This document shows positions 43,301-52,511 of a stretch of 64,000 nucleotides of DNA, piece by piece (within the stretch, counting starts at the first letter, position 1; every line of letters starts with the position of its first letter). The translations under genes and the position numbers were made by a program. The DNA is from Xylophilus sp042867185. Its GTDB lineage: Bacteria; Pseudomonadota; Gammaproteobacteria; Burkholderiales; Burkholderiaceae_C. The DNA lies in contig JBHZQV010000006.1 in the NCBI GenBank assembly GCA_042867185.1, positions 62,001 through 126,000 of the forward strand, given 5' to 3'. The notes beneath the pieces were generated by a model that was given only the letters and a program-made list of their open reading frames with translations, was not told the DNA's origin and did no database searches.

Positions 43301-44492
43301 GAACTGGGCCGGCCAGGTGAGCGCCCGCCGCGAAGAGCTGACGCTCAAGGCACTGTTCAGCGAAGAACTCGGCGTGCTGCTGCAGGTGCGCACCGCCGAC
43401 CGCGACGCGGTGATGCAGACCCTGCGCGCCCACCGCTTGTCGAAGCACAGCCACTTCGTCGGCAAGACGCGGCCCGCGTCGTCGCCGATGGAAGTCGGCA
43501 AGGGCAAGCTCGAAGTCTGGCGCGACGCCAAGTCGGTCTTCAGCGCCACCCTGTCCGACCTGCACCAGGTGTGGGACGCCGTCAGCTGGAAGATCTGCGC
43601 CGAGCGCGACAACCCGGTCTGCGCCGATTCCGAACATGCCGCCGCCGGCGATCCGACCGACCCCGGCCTGCACTGGCACGTGCCGGGCGCCGCGGTGGCG
43701 CCCCAGGCGCCCGCACTCGTCGGCACCGCCCGGCCCCGCGTGGCGATCCTGCGGGAGCAGGGCGTCAACTCGCACACCGAGATGGCCTATGCCTTCGACG
43801 CGGCGGGCTTCGAATCGGTCGACGTGCACATGACCGACCTGCAATCGGGCCGCGCCGCACTGGCGGATTTCCGCGGCGTGGTCGCCTGCGGCGGCTTCAG
43901 TTATGGCGACACGCTGGGCGCCGGCATCGGCTGGGCCCGCAGCATCACCTTCAACCCGCAGCTGGCCGACCAGTTCGCCGCCTTCTTCGGCCGCACCGAC
44001 ACTTTCGGCCTGGGCATCTGCAACGGCTGCCAGATGTTCGCCGAGCTGGCCGACATCATCCCCGGCGCCGCGGCTTGGCCGCGCTTCACCACCAACCAGA
44101 GCGAGCGCTTCGAGGCCCGTCTGGCGATGGTCGAGGTGCTGGAGTCGCCCAGCGTCTTCCTGCAGGGCATGGCCGGCTGGCGCCTGCCGATCGCGGTGGC
44201 CCATGGCGAGGGCTATGCCAACTTCACCCGGCGCGGCGATCCGGCCACGGCCCTGGCCGCGCTGCGCTTCGTCGACAACGCGGGCCAGGCCACCGAGCGC
44301 TACCCGTTCAACCCCAACGGCAGCGCCGGCGGCCTGACCGGCGTGACCACGCCCGACGGCCGCTTCACCGCGCTGATGCCGCACCCCGAGCGGGTGTTCC
44401 GCAACATCCAGATGAGCTGGACCGGCGGCGACGCCGCAGCGCCGAGCCCGTGGCTGCAGCTGTGGCACAACGCGCGGCGCTGGGTCGGCTGA
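40377..44492 (+). CDS. purL: Phosphoribosylformylglycinamidine synthase (large type)
   Basis: Fourth step of purine synthesis: converts FGAR to FGAM with ATP and glutamine. The single-chain enzyme has an N-terminal domain, a tandem synthase core (ANSEHCRHKIFNA; KVETHNHPTAISP; GGEIRDEGATGRG) and a C-terminal glutaminase domain with nucleophile Cys1215 in GICNGCQMF and PHPERVFRN near the end. At 1371 residues it is longer than E. coli PurL (about 1295). Part of the excess is residues 296-312, encoded by what looks like an interspersed repeat inserted in frame just before the KVETHNHP motif. The GTG at 40377 was chosen because FEGGNAL-like family sequence begins about 14 residues later. Confidence 0.95.
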   Translation: MTLPTPTPPAITSFDGGNALSEFRVRQLLPRLQAVHPRIDGISARFVHLVLSDAAPAPEDHARLAALLTYGDPYTAPVGADRPGQGTTIVVAPRLGTVSPWASKATDIAHNCGLAVRRVERIVEYRVHLKQPLLGKATLDDGQSVALAGLLHDRMTESVFFDRAEAAALFTELQAAPMEQVDVLGGGRAALVAANATFGLALAEDEIDYLVDAFTGLRRNPTDVELMMFAQANSEHCRHKIFNAQFVIDGQPQPDSLFGMIRNTHKLHPAHTVVAYSDNASVMEGHTVERFLAKSASGRDVAPAYSYQKDSSLQHVLMKVETHNHPTAISPYPGASTGAGGEIRDEGATGRGSKPKAGMTGFTVSKLWPGDDDFGRPAHIASPLQIMTEGPLGGAAFNNEFGRPNLLGYFREYEQTVESDVDTVRRGYHKPIMIAGGLGTIDAALTQKIEFPAGSLLIQLGGPGMRIGMGGSAASSMATGANAAELDFDSVQRGNPEIERRAQEVINHCWHLGAGNPILAIHDVGAGGLSNAFPELTNDAGRGARFDLRAVPLEESGLAPKEIWSNESQERYVLAIAPASLARFQAFCERERCPFAVVGVATDTRQLVVGDLDLTSPTLVQVQDGTGEGAPAPASHAVDMPMDVLLGKPPKMLRDVKTVQRSFMPLELTGVALQDAAIAVLSHPTVASKRFLITIGDRTVGGLTHRDQMVGPWQVPVADCAVTLADYAGFAGEAMAMGERTPLAALDAPASGRMAVAEAITNLLAAPIELPRVKLSANWMAACGEPGEDAALYATVKAVGLELCPALGVSIPVGKDSLSMRTQWQDGGTAKKVTSPVSLIVSAFATLADVRGTLTPQLDATEADTTLVLVDLGRGRHRMAGSILAQTLSQTGCPVQDGVPDLDDPQDLVNLVAAVNALRAEGMLLAYHDRSDGGLFAAAVEMAFAGHVGVALNVDLLVTEGDGISDSRAEYGDAKNWAGQVSARREELTLKALFSEELGVLLQVRTADRDAVMQTLRAHRLSKHSHFVGKTRPASSPMEVGKGKLEVWRDAKSVFSATLSDLHQVWDAVSWKICAERDNPVCADSEHAAAGDPTDPGLHWHVPGAAVAPQAPALVGTARPRVAILREQGVNSHTEMAYAFDAAGFESVDVHMTDLQSGRAALADFRGVVACGGFSYGDTLGAGIGWARSITFNPQLADQFAAFFGRTDTFGLGICNGCQMFAELADIIPGAAAWPRFTTNQSERFEARLAMVEVLESPSVFLQGMAGWRLPIAVAHGEGYANFTRRGDPATALAALRFVDNAGQATERYPFNPNGSAGGLTGVTTPDGRFTALMPHPERVFRNIQMSWTGGDAAAPSPWLQLWHNARRWVG
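41260..41312. repeat. Interspersed repeat inside purL
   Basis: This stretch contains the inverted repeat GCTATC-AAAAA-GATAGC (41293-41309), preceded by GTGCCTCTGG and a GCGCCGG segment. From memory, elements of this design (CCTCT..., then GCTATCAAAAA-ATAGC) are scattered through Comamonadaceae genomes, usually between genes. Here it lies in frame within purL. A relative with the same palindrome type is at 46481-46497. Confidence 0.55.
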
Positions 44493-44592
44493 CGGGAACG
44501 AAGCCGCCCGCGGCAGGGCCGATGCTTGCAGCGGGCTGACGCCTCGGGGCCGATACGCGCCGATGGCTGACAGGCGCCGGACCGGCCCGCGG

Positions 44593-44598
44593 TTCTAA
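44593..44598 (+). promoter_or_regulatory. -10 candidate for the DUF808 gene
   Basis: TCTAAT, followed by CCGCG, lies about 70 bases before the DUF808 start in the gap after purL. No -35 is clear. Confidence 0.28.
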
Positions 44599-44665
44599 TC
44601 CGCGTCGAACCCCGTCAACCCGGCGCACGGCCCCGCCGCTGCGCCCTCCCACAAGGAAACTCCCC

Positions 44666-45628
<963 letters not shown>

Positions 45629-45672
45629 TGCGGCGCTTTGCCGACGCCCGGGGTGGCGGGGCAGGGCTGCCC

Positions 45673-45678
45673 TAGACT
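45673..45678 (+). promoter_or_regulatory. -10 candidate for the DUF1624 gene
   Basis: TAGACT followed by CGTCCGCC lies eight bases before the ATG. If used, the transcript would be nearly leaderless. Confidence 0.28.
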
Positions 45679-45686
45679 CGTCCGCC

Positions 45687-46433
45687 ATGGACACCGCTGC
45701 CCGCTATGAACGCATCGACGCACTGCGCGGCTTCGCCGTGGTGTGGATGACGGCGTTCCACTTCTGCTTCGATCTCAACTACCACGGCTTCTGGCGCCAG
45801 AATTTTCTGGGCGATCCGGTCTGGACGCTGCAGCGCACCGCCATCGTCAGCCTGTTCTTGTTCTGCGCCGGGCTGGGCCAGGCGATCGCGGTGCAGCACG
45901 GACAGGGCTGGCCGCGTTTCTGGCGGCGGTGGGCGCAGGTGGCCGTCTGCGCAGCGCTGGTCACGGCCGGCTCCTACTGGATGTTCCCCAAGACGTTCAT
46001 CTACTTCGGCGTGCTGCACGGTGTGGCGGCGATGCTGATCGTCGGCAGGCTCACCGCAGGAGCGGGCGGCTGGCTGTGGCCGATGGGGGCGCTGGCGATC
46101 GCGATGCCGCCGATCGCTGCCGCGTGGCTCGAAGGTTCGCCCTGGAGCGCGGCGTTCAACGGCCGGTCGTTGAACTGGCTCGGGTTGGTCACGCAAAAGC
46201 CGGCAACCGAAGACTACGTGCCGGTGCTGCCGTGGATGGGCGTCGTGTGGTGGGGCATGGCGGCGGGCCAGTGGGTCATGGCGCGCCGGCCGGGGTGGAT
46301 GGCGGGTGGTGCGCCGGGTCAGCGCCCGCTGGCTCGCCCGCTTGCGTGGCTGGGGCGGCACAGCTTGCCCTGGTACATGCTGCACCAGCCGGTGTTGCTG
46401 GGGCTGGTGGGTCTGGTGGCTTCTTTGCGCTGA
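45687..46433 (+). CDS. DUF1624 / heparan-alpha-glucosaminide N-acetyltransferase-like membrane protein
   Basis: A 248-residue integral membrane protein. It begins YERIDALRGFAVVWMTAFHFCFDLNYHG, the start typical of DUF1624 membrane acyltransferases, with an Arg-Gly pair and a His in the first membrane segment. Seven or so hydrophobic segments follow, and the end has LGRHSLPWYMLHQPVLLG, another family landmark. It may transfer acyl groups to a periplasmic sugar, but no substrate is known. The ATG at 45687 is the natural start for the family. Confidence 0.85.
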   Translation: MDTAARYERIDALRGFAVVWMTAFHFCFDLNYHGFWRQNFLGDPVWTLQRTAIVSLFLFCAGLGQAIAVQHGQGWPRFWRRWAQVAVCAALVTAGSYWMFPKTFIYFGVLHGVAAMLIVGRLTAGAGGWLWPMGALAIAMPPIAAAWLEGSPWSAAFNGRSLNWLGLVTQKPATEDYVPVLPWMGVVWWGMAAGQWVMARRPGWMAGGAPGQRPLARPLAWLGRHSLPWYMLHQPVLLGLVGLVASLR

Positions 46434-46480
46434 CTTTTAGATTGAATGACGCTGTGGTCGGCTTGCGGAGAAGACCTTTA

Positions 46481-46497
46481 GCTATTGAATTGATAGC
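46481..46497. repeat. Short palindromic repeat related to the purL element
   Basis: GCTAT-TGAATTG-ATAGC, a five-base inverted repeat with a seven-base loop, in the convergent gap after the DUF1624 gene. It shares the GCTAT/ATAGC arms with the element in purL at 41293-41309. Confidence 0.45.
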
Positions 46498-46689
46498 GTA
46501 AGGATGGGCCGGCGGCGTGTGGCGCCGTTGCGCTGAGAGCCGAGCGGGTCGGTTCAGCCGTGCATGCGCGGCGCTGGGGGGCCGGGATCGCCGGGTAACC
46601 CCCTCCGCGAATGTCCCCCGGCCCATGGCAACCAAACCCACCCCACAGCCCGTAAAAACCGCCACTCCCCAAAACAGAAAGCGCCATGC

Positions 46690-46709
46690 AAAACGGCCCC
46701 GAAGGGCCG
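46690..46709 (-). terminator. Rho-independent terminator of the parvulin gene
   Basis: On the minus strand the sequence is CGGCCC-TTCG-GGGCCG followed at once by TTTT: a six-base GC stem, a stable tetraloop and a U-run, 47 bases after the peptidyl-prolyl isomerase stop. Confidence 0.82.
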
Positions 46710-46756
46710 CCTGAACCGGTACCCCTAAAGGCCCGGCTACTAGACCGAAAGACCGA

Positions 46757-47542
46757 TTACTCGACCTTGGCCTTCGCGCGCAGCTCTTCCTGGTACTTGG
46801 CCAGCTTCTGGCCCTGCAGCTGCTGCATCAGCTGCGGCTTGACTTCGTCGAACGACGGCAGCTTGGCTTCGCGGGTGTCGTCCAGGCGGATCACGTGGTA
46901 GCCGAACTGGCTCTTGACCGGGGTGTCGGTGACCTGGCCCTTCTTGAGCTTGACCAGGGCTTCGGTGAACTCCTGCACATAGCTGCTCGGGTTGGCCCAG
47001 TCGAGTTCGCCGCCGTTGGCGCCGGAGCCGGTGTCCTTGGATTGCTTCTTGGCGATGTCTTCGAACTTCGCACCCTTCTTCAGGCGGGCGATGATGTCCT
47101 TGGCGTCGCTTTCCTTCTCGACCAGGATGTGGTGCGCCTTGTATTCCTTGCCGCCGTTGGCCGCGACGACCTTGTCGTATTCGGCCTTGGCTTCGGCGTC
47201 GGTCACCGGGTTCTTGGCGACCCAGCCGGCGAACAGGTCGCGGATCAGGACGGTCTGGCGGGCCAGTTCCATCTGGTTCTTGAAGTCTTCGGTGCCTTCC
47301 AGGCCTTGCTTCTGGGCTTCCTGCATGAACACTTCGCGGGCGACGACCTCGTCCTTGATCTGCTGCTCGACTTCAGGCGTGATCGGGCGGCCCGACTTGG
47401 CGACCTGCTGGCTCAGCACGTCGGCACGCGACTTGGGAACGGCCTTCCCGTTGACCACGGCGATGTTCTGGGCGAAAGCCGGCAGGGCCAGGGCTGCTGC
47501 GACGGCGACGAGCGCGAGACGGGAGGTACGGTTTTTTTGCAT
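46757..47542 (-). CDS. Periplasmic peptidyl-prolyl cis-trans isomerase (parvulin/PpiC-SurA type)
   Basis: Folding helper for exported proteins. The 261-residue protein has a signal peptide (basic start, Ala/Leu core, cleavage after PAFAQ), an N-terminal SurA-like helical part, and a rotamase domain from about residue 130. This domain shows YKAHHILVEKESDA, ANGGELDW and VKSQFGYHVIRLDD. It ends with a helical tail. AGGAAA precedes the ATG. It is followed by a strong terminator, and bolA lies upstream in the same direction. Confidence 0.92.
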   Translation of the reverse strand: MQKNRTSRLALVAVAAALALPAFAQNIAVVNGKAVPKSRADVLSQQVAKSGRPITPEVEQQIKDEVVAREVFMQEAQKQGLEGTEDFKNQMELARQTVLIRDLFAGWVAKNPVTDAEAKAEYDKVVAANGGKEYKAHHILVEKESDAKDIIARLKKGAKFEDIAKKQSKDTGSGANGGELDWANPSSYVQEFTEALVKLKKGQVTDTPVKSQFGYHVIRLDDTREAKLPSFDEVKPQLMQQLQGQKLAKYQEELRAKAKVE

Positions 47543-47655
47543 GGTTGTTTCCTCGAAAGTCCTGGAATGATGGGAAGGGATGAAGGGGTCCGCGAGCGCC
47601 GCAAGCGCGGTAGCGGGGCATGCCGCGAGGGCAGGGAATGAGGGAAGGTTGTGCC

Positions 47656-47928
47656 TCAGGAGGTTTCGATCGCCAGCGCGTGAACGCCTTGGTCGATGAA
47701 ATCGCGCAGCGCATCATACACAAGGCGATGTTGCGCCACGCGGGCCTTGCCGTTGAAGAGCGGCGAGGCGATCCGCACCCGGAAGTGGGTGCCGAAGCCG
47801 CTGCCGTTGGCACCGGAATGGCCCGCGTGGTCGGCGCTTTCGTCGATCACCTCCAGGGCCGTGGGCGAGAGCCGCGCGGCCAGCCGTTCGTGGATCGCTT
47901 CGGCCGTCAGAGCGAGGGCGGCGCTCAT
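47656..47928 (-). CDS. BolA family protein
   Basis: A 90-residue BolA protein, which with monothiol glutaredoxins handles iron-sulfur clusters. The segment AIHERLAARLSPTALEVIDES is the N-terminal helix-strand, GTHFRVRIASPLFNGKARVAQHRLVYDAL contains the conserved His of the family, and the end VHALAIETS fits. Its start overlaps the yciB stop (ATGA). This order, yciB-bolA-peptidyl-prolyl isomerase, is common in Burkholderiales. Confidence 0.92.
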   Translation of the reverse strand: MSAALALTAEAIHERLAARLSPTALEVIDESADHAGHSGANGSGFGTHFRVRIASPLFNGKARVAQHRLVYDALRDFIDQGVHALAIETS

Positions 47929-48467
47929 TCGGCGGCCTCTTCGGTCTTCATGAAGCGGCTCAGGTACAGCGCCTGCACCACCACGAAGACGGCCATCAGG
48001 CCCATGCCGCCGAACAGCTTGAAGTTGACCCAGGTGTTCAGGTCGTAGTTGTAGGCCACCCAGAGGTTGACACAGCCCATCACCGCGAAGAACCCGACCC
48101 AGCTCCAGCAGGCGGTGCGCCAGGCGCTGTCGGGCAACTGCATCTGCGCACCCATCAGCGACTGGATGAAGTTCTTCTTGAAGAAGAGTTGGCCGATCGC
48201 CAGCGTGCCGCCCATCAGCCAGTACAGCACCGTCGGCTTCCACATGATGAAGGTCTCGTCGTGGGCGAGCAGCGTGGCGCCGCCGAAGAGCACGATCACC
48301 CCCAGGCTCATCCACTGCATCGGCTCGACCTTGCCGTTGCGCCAGCGCAAGTAGCCGATCTGCAGCACGGTGGCCACGATGGCGATGCCGGTCGCGACGT
48401 AGATGTTCCAGACCTTGAAGGCCACGAAGAACAGGATGATGGGAAAGAAATCGATCAGCAGTTTCAT
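47925..48467 (-). CDS. yciB: Inner-membrane septation protein A (YciB/IspZ)
   Basis: A 180-residue protein with five membrane segments, beginning with KLLIDFFPIILFFVAFKVW and containing KPTVLYWLMGGTLAIGQLFFKKNFI. These are hallmarks of YciB, which is linked to cell division and envelope integrity. It is coupled to bolA by ATGA. Confidence 0.94.
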   Translation of the reverse strand: MKLLIDFFPIILFFVAFKVWNIYVATGIAIVATVLQIGYLRWRNGKVEPMQWMSLGVIVLFGGATLLAHDETFIMWKPTVLYWLMGGTLAIGQLFFKKNFIQSLMGAQMQLPDSAWRTACWSWVGFFAVMGCVNLWVAYNYDLNTWVNFKLFGGMGLMAVFVVVQALYLSRFMKTEEAAE

Positions 48468-48537
48468 GCGGTCGCGCCGTATGCCGGCGATGCGTAGTGC
48501 GAAGGCGCGATTGTCGCGCGCCCTGCGGGGCGCCGGT

Positions 48538-48966
48538 TCAGGTGCCGGAGGCCGGGGTGAAGTCGAGCGACGCCGAGTTCATGCAGTAGCGCAGGCCGGT
48601 ATCGGTCGGGCCATCCGGGAAGACGTGGCCCAGGTGCGCGCCGCACTGGGCGCAGACGGTCTCGGTACGGACCATGCCATGGCTGCGGTCGACGATGTCG
48701 CGGATCGCACCGGGCACCGCCTTCGAGAAGCTCGGCCAGCCGCAGCCGGCGTCGAACTTGGTGTGCGAGTCGAACAGCGTGTTGCCGCAGCACACGCAGT
48801 GGTAGCTGCCGTCGGCCCAGACCGCGTTGTATTTGCCGGTGAAGGGCCGCTCGGTCGCGGCGTGGCGGGTGATCTCGAAGGCGCCACGTTCGGCACCCTT
48901 TTGTGCGAGCAGTTCTTTCCACTCGGCATCGGTCTTCTGTACGGCAGTGGCAACGTGGTCGGTCAT
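48538..48966 (-). CDS. msrB: Peptide-methionine (R)-S-oxide reductase
   Basis: Repairs oxidised Met (R form). The 142-residue protein has zinc-binding pairs Cys57-x-x-Cys60 and Cys105-x-x-Cys108, the CGWPSF motif, and catalytic Cys128 in RYCMNSASLDF. The ATG at 48966 overlaps the selO stop (ATGA), so the two are translationally coupled; the open frame runs 11 codons further upstream but within selO. Confidence 0.95.
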   Translation of the reverse strand: MTDHVATAVQKTDAEWKELLAQKGAERGAFEITRHAATERPFTGKYNAVWADGSYHCVCCGNTLFDSHTKFDAGCGWPSFSKAVPGAIRDIVDRSHGMVRTETVCAQCGAHLGHVFPDGPTDTGLRYCMNSASLDFTPASGT

Positions 48967-50471
48967 GAGGAGCAGCTGATTTCTATGGAAGAGGCCCAAT
49001 CGGGGGGGGAGCCGGCGTACGCGTCGAAGCCTGGATGTTCCTCACATGGGGCGGCCAGCAGCCGGCGCAAGGTATGGACTTCCGAGAAGTCTTTTAGTTT
49101 CGCCAGCCGGATCGCCTGCTCGCCCAGGTGATTGCGCAGCACGAACCTCGGGTTGGTTGCGAGCATCGATTGTCCCGCCAGCGCACGGTCCGCACCGGCC
49201 AGGCGCTCCGAATACTGTAGCAGCCAGGTGTCGAAACGTGCCCGGTCGATGACCATATCCTGCACCGGCGCCCCGGTGGCGCCGGTAACGTAGTGCGACA
49301 GGCGGCGCCAGAAGATGGTCCAGTCGGTGCGCTCGGCGGCCAGGAGTTTGAGCAGGCGGTCGATCAGGTCCGCATCGGTCTCCCGGGCGTCCGCCAGGCC
49401 CAGCTTGGCCCGCATGCGGCCCAGGTAGGCGGCCGGAAACGCGCTGCGGTAGCTCTCCAGCGCCTCGAGCGCGAGCTTCTCGTCGTCGATCAGCGGCATC
49501 AGCGCCTGGCCCAGGCAGAACAGGTTCCAGTAGGCGATGTTGGGCTGCTGGTTGAAGGCGTAGCGGCCCTGGGTGTCGCTGTGGTTGCAGATGTGGGCCG
49601 GGTCGAAACCGTCGAGGAACTGGAACGGGCCGTAGTCGATGGTCAGGCCCAGGATGCTCATGTTGTCGGTGTTCATCACCCCGTGGCAGAAACCGACGGC
49701 CTGCCACTGCGCCACCGTCTCGGCGGTCCGCAGGGCGACCGCCTTCAGCATCGCGGCATAGGGGTTGCCGCCCAGCGCCGCGCCGCCCCGGCACTCCGGG
49801 TAGTGCCGGTCGATCACATGGTCGGCCAGCTGCCGCAGCGCGTCGGTCTCGCCGCGGGCCGCGAAATGCTCGAAGTGGCCGAAGCGCACGAAGCTGGGGG
49901 CCACCCGCGCCACGACGGCGGCGGTCTCGGTGGTTTCCCGCCGCACCGGGGTGTCGGAGCCGACGACGCACAGCGCCCGGGTGGTCGGAATGCCCAGGCC
50001 GTGCATCGCCTCGCTGCACAGGAACTCGCGGATGCTCGAGCGCAGCACCGCCCGGCCGTCGCCACCGCGGGAGTAGGGGGTGGGGCCCGCACCTTTCAGC
50101 TGGATCTCCAGGCCGGACGCCGTCTGGCCCAGCGTCAAGGCGCGGCCGTCGCCCAACTGGCCGGCCCAGACGCCGAACTGGTGGCCGCTGTAGACGGTGG
50201 CGTAGGGCGCGGTGCCGGCCGCCTGGGTGTTGCCGGCGAACACGTCCAGCACGGCCGGATCGTCCAGGGCATCGGGGGCCAGCCCGACCAATGCGGCGAC
50301 CTCGGGGCTGGCATCGACCCAATAGGGCGGCGCCACCGGCCGGGCGCGCAGATGGGTCAGGAAGGCAGCGCCGAGCGATGCGAAACCCGGCTGCCAGGAC
50401 AGCCCCAGGTCGGTGGCGTCGTCTGCCGGCGCATCGGGGAGGCGGGGGGTGTCGACGGTAGGCAGGGTCAT
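48963..50471 (-). CDS. selO: Protein adenylyltransferase SelO (YdiU family)
   Basis: Pseudokinase-fold enzyme that transfers AMP from ATP to Ser, Thr or Tyr of target proteins, linked to redox control. The 502-residue protein has YSGHQFGVWAGQLGDGRA, LKGAGPTPYSRGGDGRA (nucleotide loop) and CHGVMNTDNMSILGLTIDYGPF (metal-binding Asn/Asp). It ends in CSS, with Cys500 in the position of the selenocysteine in animal SelO. I chose the ATG at 50471; an upstream Met would add 43 residues lacking family similarity. It overlaps msrB. Confidence 0.95.
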   Translation of the reverse strand: MTLPTVDTPRLPDAPADDATDLGLSWQPGFASLGAAFLTHLRARPVAPPYWVDASPEVAALVGLAPDALDDPAVLDVFAGNTQAAGTAPYATVYSGHQFGVWAGQLGDGRALTLGQTASGLEIQLKGAGPTPYSRGGDGRAVLRSSIREFLCSEAMHGLGIPTTRALCVVGSDTPVRRETTETAAVVARVAPSFVRFGHFEHFAARGETDALRQLADHVIDRHYPECRGGAALGGNPYAAMLKAVALRTAETVAQWQAVGFCHGVMNTDNMSILGLTIDYGPFQFLDGFDPAHICNHSDTQGRYAFNQQPNIAYWNLFCLGQALMPLIDDEKLALEALESYRSAFPAAYLGRMRAKLGLADARETDADLIDRLLKLLAAERTDWTIFWRRLSHYVTGATGAPVQDMVIDRARFDTWLLQYSERLAGADRALAGQSMLATNPRFVLRNHLGEQAIRLAKLKDFSEVHTLRRLLAAPCEEHPGFDAYAGSPPDWASSIEISCSS

Positions 50472-50611
50472 CCGTCGATTGTCCCGCACGCATCCATCAC
50501 GCGTCCGCATGAGGGCAATCCCGTAAAGGGGGCCATGTTGCGCTGCGCAATACTGGCCGATCGTTGCGTCCGCAACCTTCGACCACCGCCATTCAGCCAA
50601 AAGGACCGTCC

Positions 50612-52252
50612 ATGCTGGGCCTCATGCAAAGCCAACCCCTGCTCATCTCGTCGCTGCTCGAGTTCGCCGAACGCCACCACGGCGACGGCGAGATCGTCTC
50701 GCGCCGGGTGGAGGGCGACCTGCACCGATACACCTACCGCGACCTGGCCCTGCGCGCGCGCCAGGTGGCCCGGGCCCTCGATGCGGAAGGACTGCCGGCC
50801 TCGACCCGCGTGGCCACGCTGGCCGTCAACGGCTATCGCCACCTGGAGCTGTACTACGGGGTGAGCGGTTCCGAGCGGGTGCTGCACACGGTCAACCCGC
50901 GGCTGCACCCCGACCAGATCGCCTGGATCGCCGGCCATGCGGAAGACCGGATCCTGTTCTTCGACCTGTGCTTCTTGCCGATCGTGCAGGCGGCGCAGGC
51001 CCAGTGCACCACCGTCAAAAAGTGGATCGCCCTGTGCGATGCCGACCGCCTCCCGACGGACAGCGGCATCCCCGGCCTGGAAAGCTACGAGGCCTGGATC
51101 GGCGCCCAGCCGGCCACCTACGACTGGCCGACCTTCGACGAGAACACCGCATCGAGCGTCTGCTACACCAGCGGCACCACTGGCAACCCGAAGGCCGTGA
51201 TGTACAGCCACCGCTCCAGCGTGCTGCATGCGTACGGTTCGGCCCTGCCCGACGTGATGGCGCTGTCGGCGCGCGACGCGGTGCTGCCGGTGGTGCCGAT
51301 GTTCCACGTCAACGCCTGGGGCATCCCGTATTCGGCCCCGCTCACCGGCTGCAAGCTGGTGTTTCCCGGCGCGGCGATGGACGGCAAGTCGGTCTACGAA
51401 CTGATCGAGGCCGAGGGCGTCACCTTCGCCGCCGGCGTGCCGACGGTCTGGCAGATGCTGCTGGGCCACATGAAGCCGCAGGGCCTGCGCTTCTCGACGC
51501 TCAAGCGCACGGTGATCGGCGGCTCGGCCTGCCCGCCGGCCATGATCACCGCGTTCCAGGACGACTACGGCGTGGAGGTGCTGCATGCCTGGGGCATGAC
51601 CGAGCTGTCGCCGCTCGGCACGCTCTGCACCCTGAAGAACAAGCACCTGGCGCTGCCGGCCGAGGAGCAGATGAAGATCCGGATGAAGCAGGGCCGTGCG
51701 ATCTTCGGCGTCGACATGAAGATCGTCGACGGCGACGGACACGAGCAGCCCTGGGACGGCCGGACCTACGGCGACCTGTACGTGCGCGGGCCGTGGACGG
51801 TCGGTTCCTACTACGGCGGAGACAGCAGCCCGCTGGTCGCCGACGCGCAGGGACGCGGCTGGTTCCCCACCGGCGACGTGGCCACGATCGACCCCGACGG
51901 CTACATGCAGATCACCGACCGCAGCAAGGACGTGATCAAGTCGGGTGGCGAGTGGATCAGCTCGATCGACATCGAGAACATCGCGATGTCGCACCCCTCG
52001 GTCGCGATGGCCGCCTGCATCGGCATGCCGCACCCGAAGTGGGACGAGCGGCCGATCGTGGCGGTGGTGCTGCGCCCGGGCGCGGTGGTCACGCGCGAGG
52101 AACTGCTGCAGTTCTACGAAGGCAAGACCGCCAAGTGGCAGGTGCCCGACGACGTCGTCTTCGTCGGCGCGATACCGCTGGGGGCCACCGGCAAGATGCT
52201 GAAGACCCGGCTGCGCGAGCAGCTGACCGACTACCGCCTGCCGAGCCTCTAG
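50612..52252 (+). CDS. Fatty-acyl-CoA ligase (AlkK-like, AMP-binding)
   Basis: Activates a fatty or related carboxylic acid to its CoA thioester in the cytoplasm. The 546-residue enzyme has the P-loop YTSGTTGNPKAVMYSHR, the motif AWGMTELSPLGT, TGDVATIDPDGYMQITDRSKDVIKSGGEWIS and C-terminal Lys in GATGKMLKTRL. Length and motifs match the AlkK/medium-chain group; methylthio- or aryl-alkanoates are also possible. AAGGA precedes the ATG. It is divergent from selO. Its likely functional neighbours (liv transporter, fadB-like gene, thiolase) lie beyond the candidate effector gene. Confidence 0.9.
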   Translation: MLGLMQSQPLLISSLLEFAERHHGDGEIVSRRVEGDLHRYTYRDLALRARQVARALDAEGLPASTRVATLAVNGYRHLELYYGVSGSERVLHTVNPRLHPDQIAWIAGHAEDRILFFDLCFLPIVQAAQAQCTTVKKWIALCDADRLPTDSGIPGLESYEAWIGAQPATYDWPTFDENTASSVCYTSGTTGNPKAVMYSHRSSVLHAYGSALPDVMALSARDAVLPVVPMFHVNAWGIPYSAPLTGCKLVFPGAAMDGKSVYELIEAEGVTFAAGVPTVWQMLLGHMKPQGLRFSTLKRTVIGGSACPPAMITAFQDDYGVEVLHAWGMTELSPLGTLCTLKNKHLALPAEEQMKIRMKQGRAIFGVDMKIVDGDGHEQPWDGRTYGDLYVRGPWTVGSYYGGDSSPLVADAQGRGWFPTGDVATIDPDGYMQITDRSKDVIKSGGEWISSIDIENIAMSHPSVAMAACIGMPHPKWDERPIVAVVLRPGAVVTREELLQFYEGKTAKWQVPDDVVFVGAIPLGATGKMLKTRLREQLTDYRLPSL

Positions 52253-52455
52253 CCTCGCCGCTGCGCCTCGGACCTGGCGTCGGCCGCCGCATCCGTCGGG
52301 CGCAGACCATCGCTCCGGCACCACCGGACCGGCCGCGGCACCTCACGACGTCCCCGCTCCGGCCATGGCGATTGCGATGAACCTAGGGCGACGGAGCGGC
52401 GTGGCGCCGTGCACCGACGTGACGGCCGCACCGCGCTGCGCATCGCCAGCCGCCT

Positions 52456-52480
52456 TTCGGCCGGCAGGTCATGTTTTCGC
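52456..52480 (+). promoter_or_regulatory. PIP box (HrpX/HrpB-type type III regulon promoter)
   Basis: TTCGG, exactly 15 bases, then TTCGC. This fits the plant-inducible-promoter consensus TTCGB-N15-TTCGB, and also the Ralstonia hrpII pattern TTCG-N16-TTCG. It lies on the coding strand 272 bases before the ATG of the candidate effector. Confidence 0.85.
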
Positions 52481-52511
52481 CATTTCGATATATATACCCA
52501 TATCGAATTTT

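Larger units (their letters stand above)
46434..46756. other. Intergenic region of 323 bases
   Basis: Convergent gap between the DUF1624 gene and the parvulin gene. It holds the repeat at 46481-46497 and the strong minus-strand terminator at 46690-46709. I see no gene in it; the small open frames on both strands lack family features. Confidence 0.7.

Noticed and set aside
40269..44468. A 1399-codon open frame antisense to purL
   Set aside because: It mirrors purL codons in a GC-rich sequence and shows low-complexity Gly/Arg/His/Ala composition without domains.
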